Below, piece after piece: positions 21,290 to 23,152 of a stretch of 23,152 bases of DNA. Below the pieces are notes generated by a model, which ran no database searches, was not told where the DNA came from, and was given only the letters and a program-made list of their open reading frames with translations. Position 1 is the first letter of the stretch. The number at the start of each line of letters is the position of its first letter. The DNA comes from Coriobacteriaceae bacterium (lineage in GTDB: Bacteria > Actinomycetota > Coriobacteriia > Anaerosomatales > SLCP01). Where the stretch lies: NCBI GenBank assembly GCA_003563465.1, contig PWVH01000062.1, positions 1 through 23,152 of the forward strand, read 5' to 3'. The position numbers and the translations under genes were made by a program.

Positions 21290-23152
21290 TCAGTCTCGCA
21301 CTTTCCTAAGCGGGGCGAAACCCGTCAGCAGTCTCTTGGTGCTCCCGCTGCGGAACGAGACCGTGACCTTGTCGCCGTCAACAACCGTGACCGTCCCGAT
21401 GCCGAAGACTTTGTGCTCGACCGTGTCGCCCGCTTCGAAATACTCGACCTCGTCCGAGGAGCGGGGCTTTCGGGACCGCCCGGAGCCGAACACGCGCCCG
21501 TCTCCTGTGGCCGCGCCTTGCGGCATCCCGAGCCTTGAGCCGCCGAACCCTGCTCGCATGCTCGCCCGCACGCCCGCCGATCCAAGTCCGGCAGCCACCA
21601 TGTGCTCTTCAGGTATCTCGCCGAGGAAACGGCTGGGCGGGTTGTGCTGCATCGCACCGAACAGACTTCTCGATTGCGCATGCGTGAGGTAAAGGCGTTC
21701 GCGCGCCCGGGTGATACCGACGTAAGCCAGGCGGCGCTCCTCTTCGAGGCCGGATTCATCGAACATCGAATTCGCGTGCGGGAATATCGAGTCCTCCAAC
21801 CCCACGATGAACACCACATCGAACTCGAGACCTTTTGCCGTGTGCACGGTCATCAAGGTCACCGCTCGTTCGCCGTCGGCAAGGTCATCCACGTCCGTGC
21901 GCAGTGCCACCCACTCAGCGAATGAAGGCAGATCCGCCTCTTCGTGCGTCTCCGAGAACTCCCCCACCACTCCGAAGAACTCCTTGATGTTCTCGATGCG
22001 TCCTTCGGCCTCGATAGTCCTCTCTGCCTCGAGCGCCGAGATCAGACCCGAATAAGCCACGATATCCTCTACCGACTCTCGCAGATCCTTGCTCTGCGTA
22101 TGTAGCTTGCGCATCTCGTCGAGGTCATCCAAGAAAGACAACACTCGTGTCCGAGGCGCGGTGGCAAGCCACTCCTCGGCCGCCCCGGCACGCAGCGCCT
22201 CCTCGAAACCCGCACCCCGCTTGACGGCCTCGAACTCGACCTTGGAGACGGTCCCGTCGCCGATGCCGCGTCTCGGCCTGTTGATTATGCGCTTGAGAGC
22301 GATCTCATCGGCGGGATTGACCACGATCTTGATGTAGGCCATCACGTCGCGGATCTCGGCGCGGTCGAAGAATCGCGTCCCGCCCACTATCTGATAGGGC
22401 ACCCCGGCCCGCAGGAAGACGTCCTCTATCACACGCGACTGGGCGTTCGTCCGGTAGAAGACAGCCATGTCCGCATAGGAGCGGCCCTCCTCACGCAGCA
22501 ACCTCTCCACCTCGCCGGCCACGAAGCGCGACTCGTCGCGCTCGTCGGAAGCGTAGTACCTGCTGATCGCCTCTCCTCCGGCATTGGCCGTCCAAAGTGT
22601 CTTGGCCTTGCGACCGGCATTGTTCGCGACCACCGCGTTGGCGGCGGCTAGGATGGTTGCGGTCGAGCGGTAGTTCTGCTCGAGCGTGACAACCGTCGCA
22701 TCCGGATAGTCCCGCTCGAACTCGAGGATGTTGCGGATGTCGGCGCCACGCCACGCGTAGATGGACTGGTCGTCATCTCCTACCACCATGAGATTGCGAT
22801 GCTTGGCCGCCAGGAGATTCACAATCCTGTACTGAGCATGATTCGTGTCCTGATACTCGTCGACGTGCAGATAGCGAAACCGATCCTGATAGACATCGAG
22901 CACGTCGGGATGTCCGGAAAGCAGCCTGTGCGCCTCGACCAGAAGATCGTCGAAGTCGAGCGCATTGGCTTCTCGAACTCTTCGAACGTAGAGAGGAAAG
23001 ACCTTGGCCGCCGCCTTGTCCAGTGGGCTCACGGCAGTCGACGCGAACTCCTCCGGCCCTATGAGTTCGTTCTTGGCCGAGGATATCCGTGACGCGATCG
23101 CGTTTGCCGGGAAACGCTTGGGATCGAGCTCGAGCTCCTTCGTCACCGACAC
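21290..23152 (-). CDS. pcrA: UvrD/PcrA-type ATP-dependent DNA helicase, N-terminus outside window
   Basis: The 620 residues in the window cover helicase motifs II to VI: VDEYQDTN (Walker B), GDDDQSIYAWRGA (III), LEQNYRS (IV), MTVHTAKGLEFDVVF (V) and YVGITRARERLYL (VI). The Q motif, Walker A and motif Ia are missing only because the gene runs off the right edge; a full PcrA is roughly 100-130 residues longer. The C-terminus has a Gly-rich linker and a Tudor-like segment, GDTVEHKVFGIGTV, the PcrA element that contacts RNA polymerase. The role is DNA repair and replication-conflict removal with 3'-5' unwinding. It is the first gene of a probable operon with the pyrophosphatase and PAP2 phosphatase. 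Confidence 0.94.
   Translation of the reverse strand: MSVTKELELDPKRFPANAIASRISSAKNELIGPEEFASTAVSPLDKAAAKVFPLYVRRVREANALDFDDLLVEAHRLLSGHPDVLDVYQDRFRYLHVDEYQDTNHAQYRIVNLLAAKHRNLMVVGDDDQSIYAWRGADIRNILEFERDYPDATVVTLEQNYRSTATILAAANAVVANNAGRKAKTLWTANAGGEAISRYYASDERDESRFVAGEVERLLREEGRSYADMAVFYRTNAQSRVIEDVFLRAGVPYQIVGGTRFFDRAEIRDVMAYIKIVVNPADEIALKRIINRPRRGIGDGTVSKVEFEAVKRGAGFEEALRAGAAEEWLATAPRTRVLSFLDDLDEMRKLHTQSKDLRESVEDIVAYSGLISALEAERTIEAEGRIENIKEFFGVVGEFSETHEEADLPSFAEWVALRTDVDDLADGERAVTLMTVHTAKGLEFDVVFIVGLEDSIFPHANSMFDESGLEEERRLAYVGITRARERLYLTHAQSRSLFGAMQHNPPSRFLGEIPEEHMVAAGLGSAGVRASMRAGFGGSRLGMPQGAATGDGRVFGSGRSRKPRSSDEVEYFEAGDTVEHKVFGIGTVTVVDGDKVTVSFRSGSTKRLLTGFAPLRKVRD

Overview
The window is a GC-rich, densely packed bacterial chromosome segment. 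Overlapping stop/start pairs, GTG and TTG starts, actinobacterial-looking protein sequences and a single-membrane transport set (lipoprotein PstS, PstCAB) suggest a high-GC Gram-positive, perhaps a Coriobacteriia-like or uncultured anaerobic actinobacterial lineage. This placement is inference from gene style and content; there is no rRNA or other taxonomic marker. I see no mobile element, tRNA or rRNA gene, CRISPR array or phage gene, and no clearly broken gene.

Left part (1-5182). Two minus-strand genes, a Nudix hydrolase and a small cysteine-rich two-CW protein, are followed by a leader-like region with two strong hairpins (898-1224). Next come a tiny membrane protein with a SHOCT-like tail, a strong hairpin terminator, and a two-gene operon for a heterodimeric ABC exporter. 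Its first half has a degenerate ATP site (Asp for Glu, Gln for the switch His) and its second half has an altered signature motif, as in TM287/288-type exporters.

Second block (5183-7703). An AT-rich promoter with dyad symmetry precedes a PadR regulator, a cysteine-containing flavodoxin-like NAD(P)H oxidoreductase and a membrane-anchored alpha/beta hydrolase, which look co-transcribed.

Middle (7713-12358). It carries a cofactor-independent phosphoglycerate mutase on the minus strand whose true start is a TTG, a divergent GNAT acetyltransferase, threonine synthase, then a minus-strand pair: a SAM methyltransferase coupled to a phosphinothricin-type acetyltransferase. The phosphoglycerate mutase/GNAT divergent region is filled by a precise 14-nt tandem array.

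Phosphate block (12679-18845). The operon pstS-pstC-pstA-pstB runs on the minus strand, divergent from a PhoP/PhoR-type two-component pair. Between them lie three TTHAYA half-sites spaced 11 and 21 bp apart, a good match to a PhoP box. No phoU follows pstB here.

Right part (18935-23152). On the minus strand, probably one operon, lie a PcrA/UvrD helicase (N-terminus cut by the window edge), a CBS-DRTGG family II pyrophosphatase and a PAP2 phosphatase.

No clearly new multi-gene system is visible. The most unusual signal is a series of short tandem repeats of different unit lengths (8, 11, 14, 18 and 27 nt), most of them between genes.
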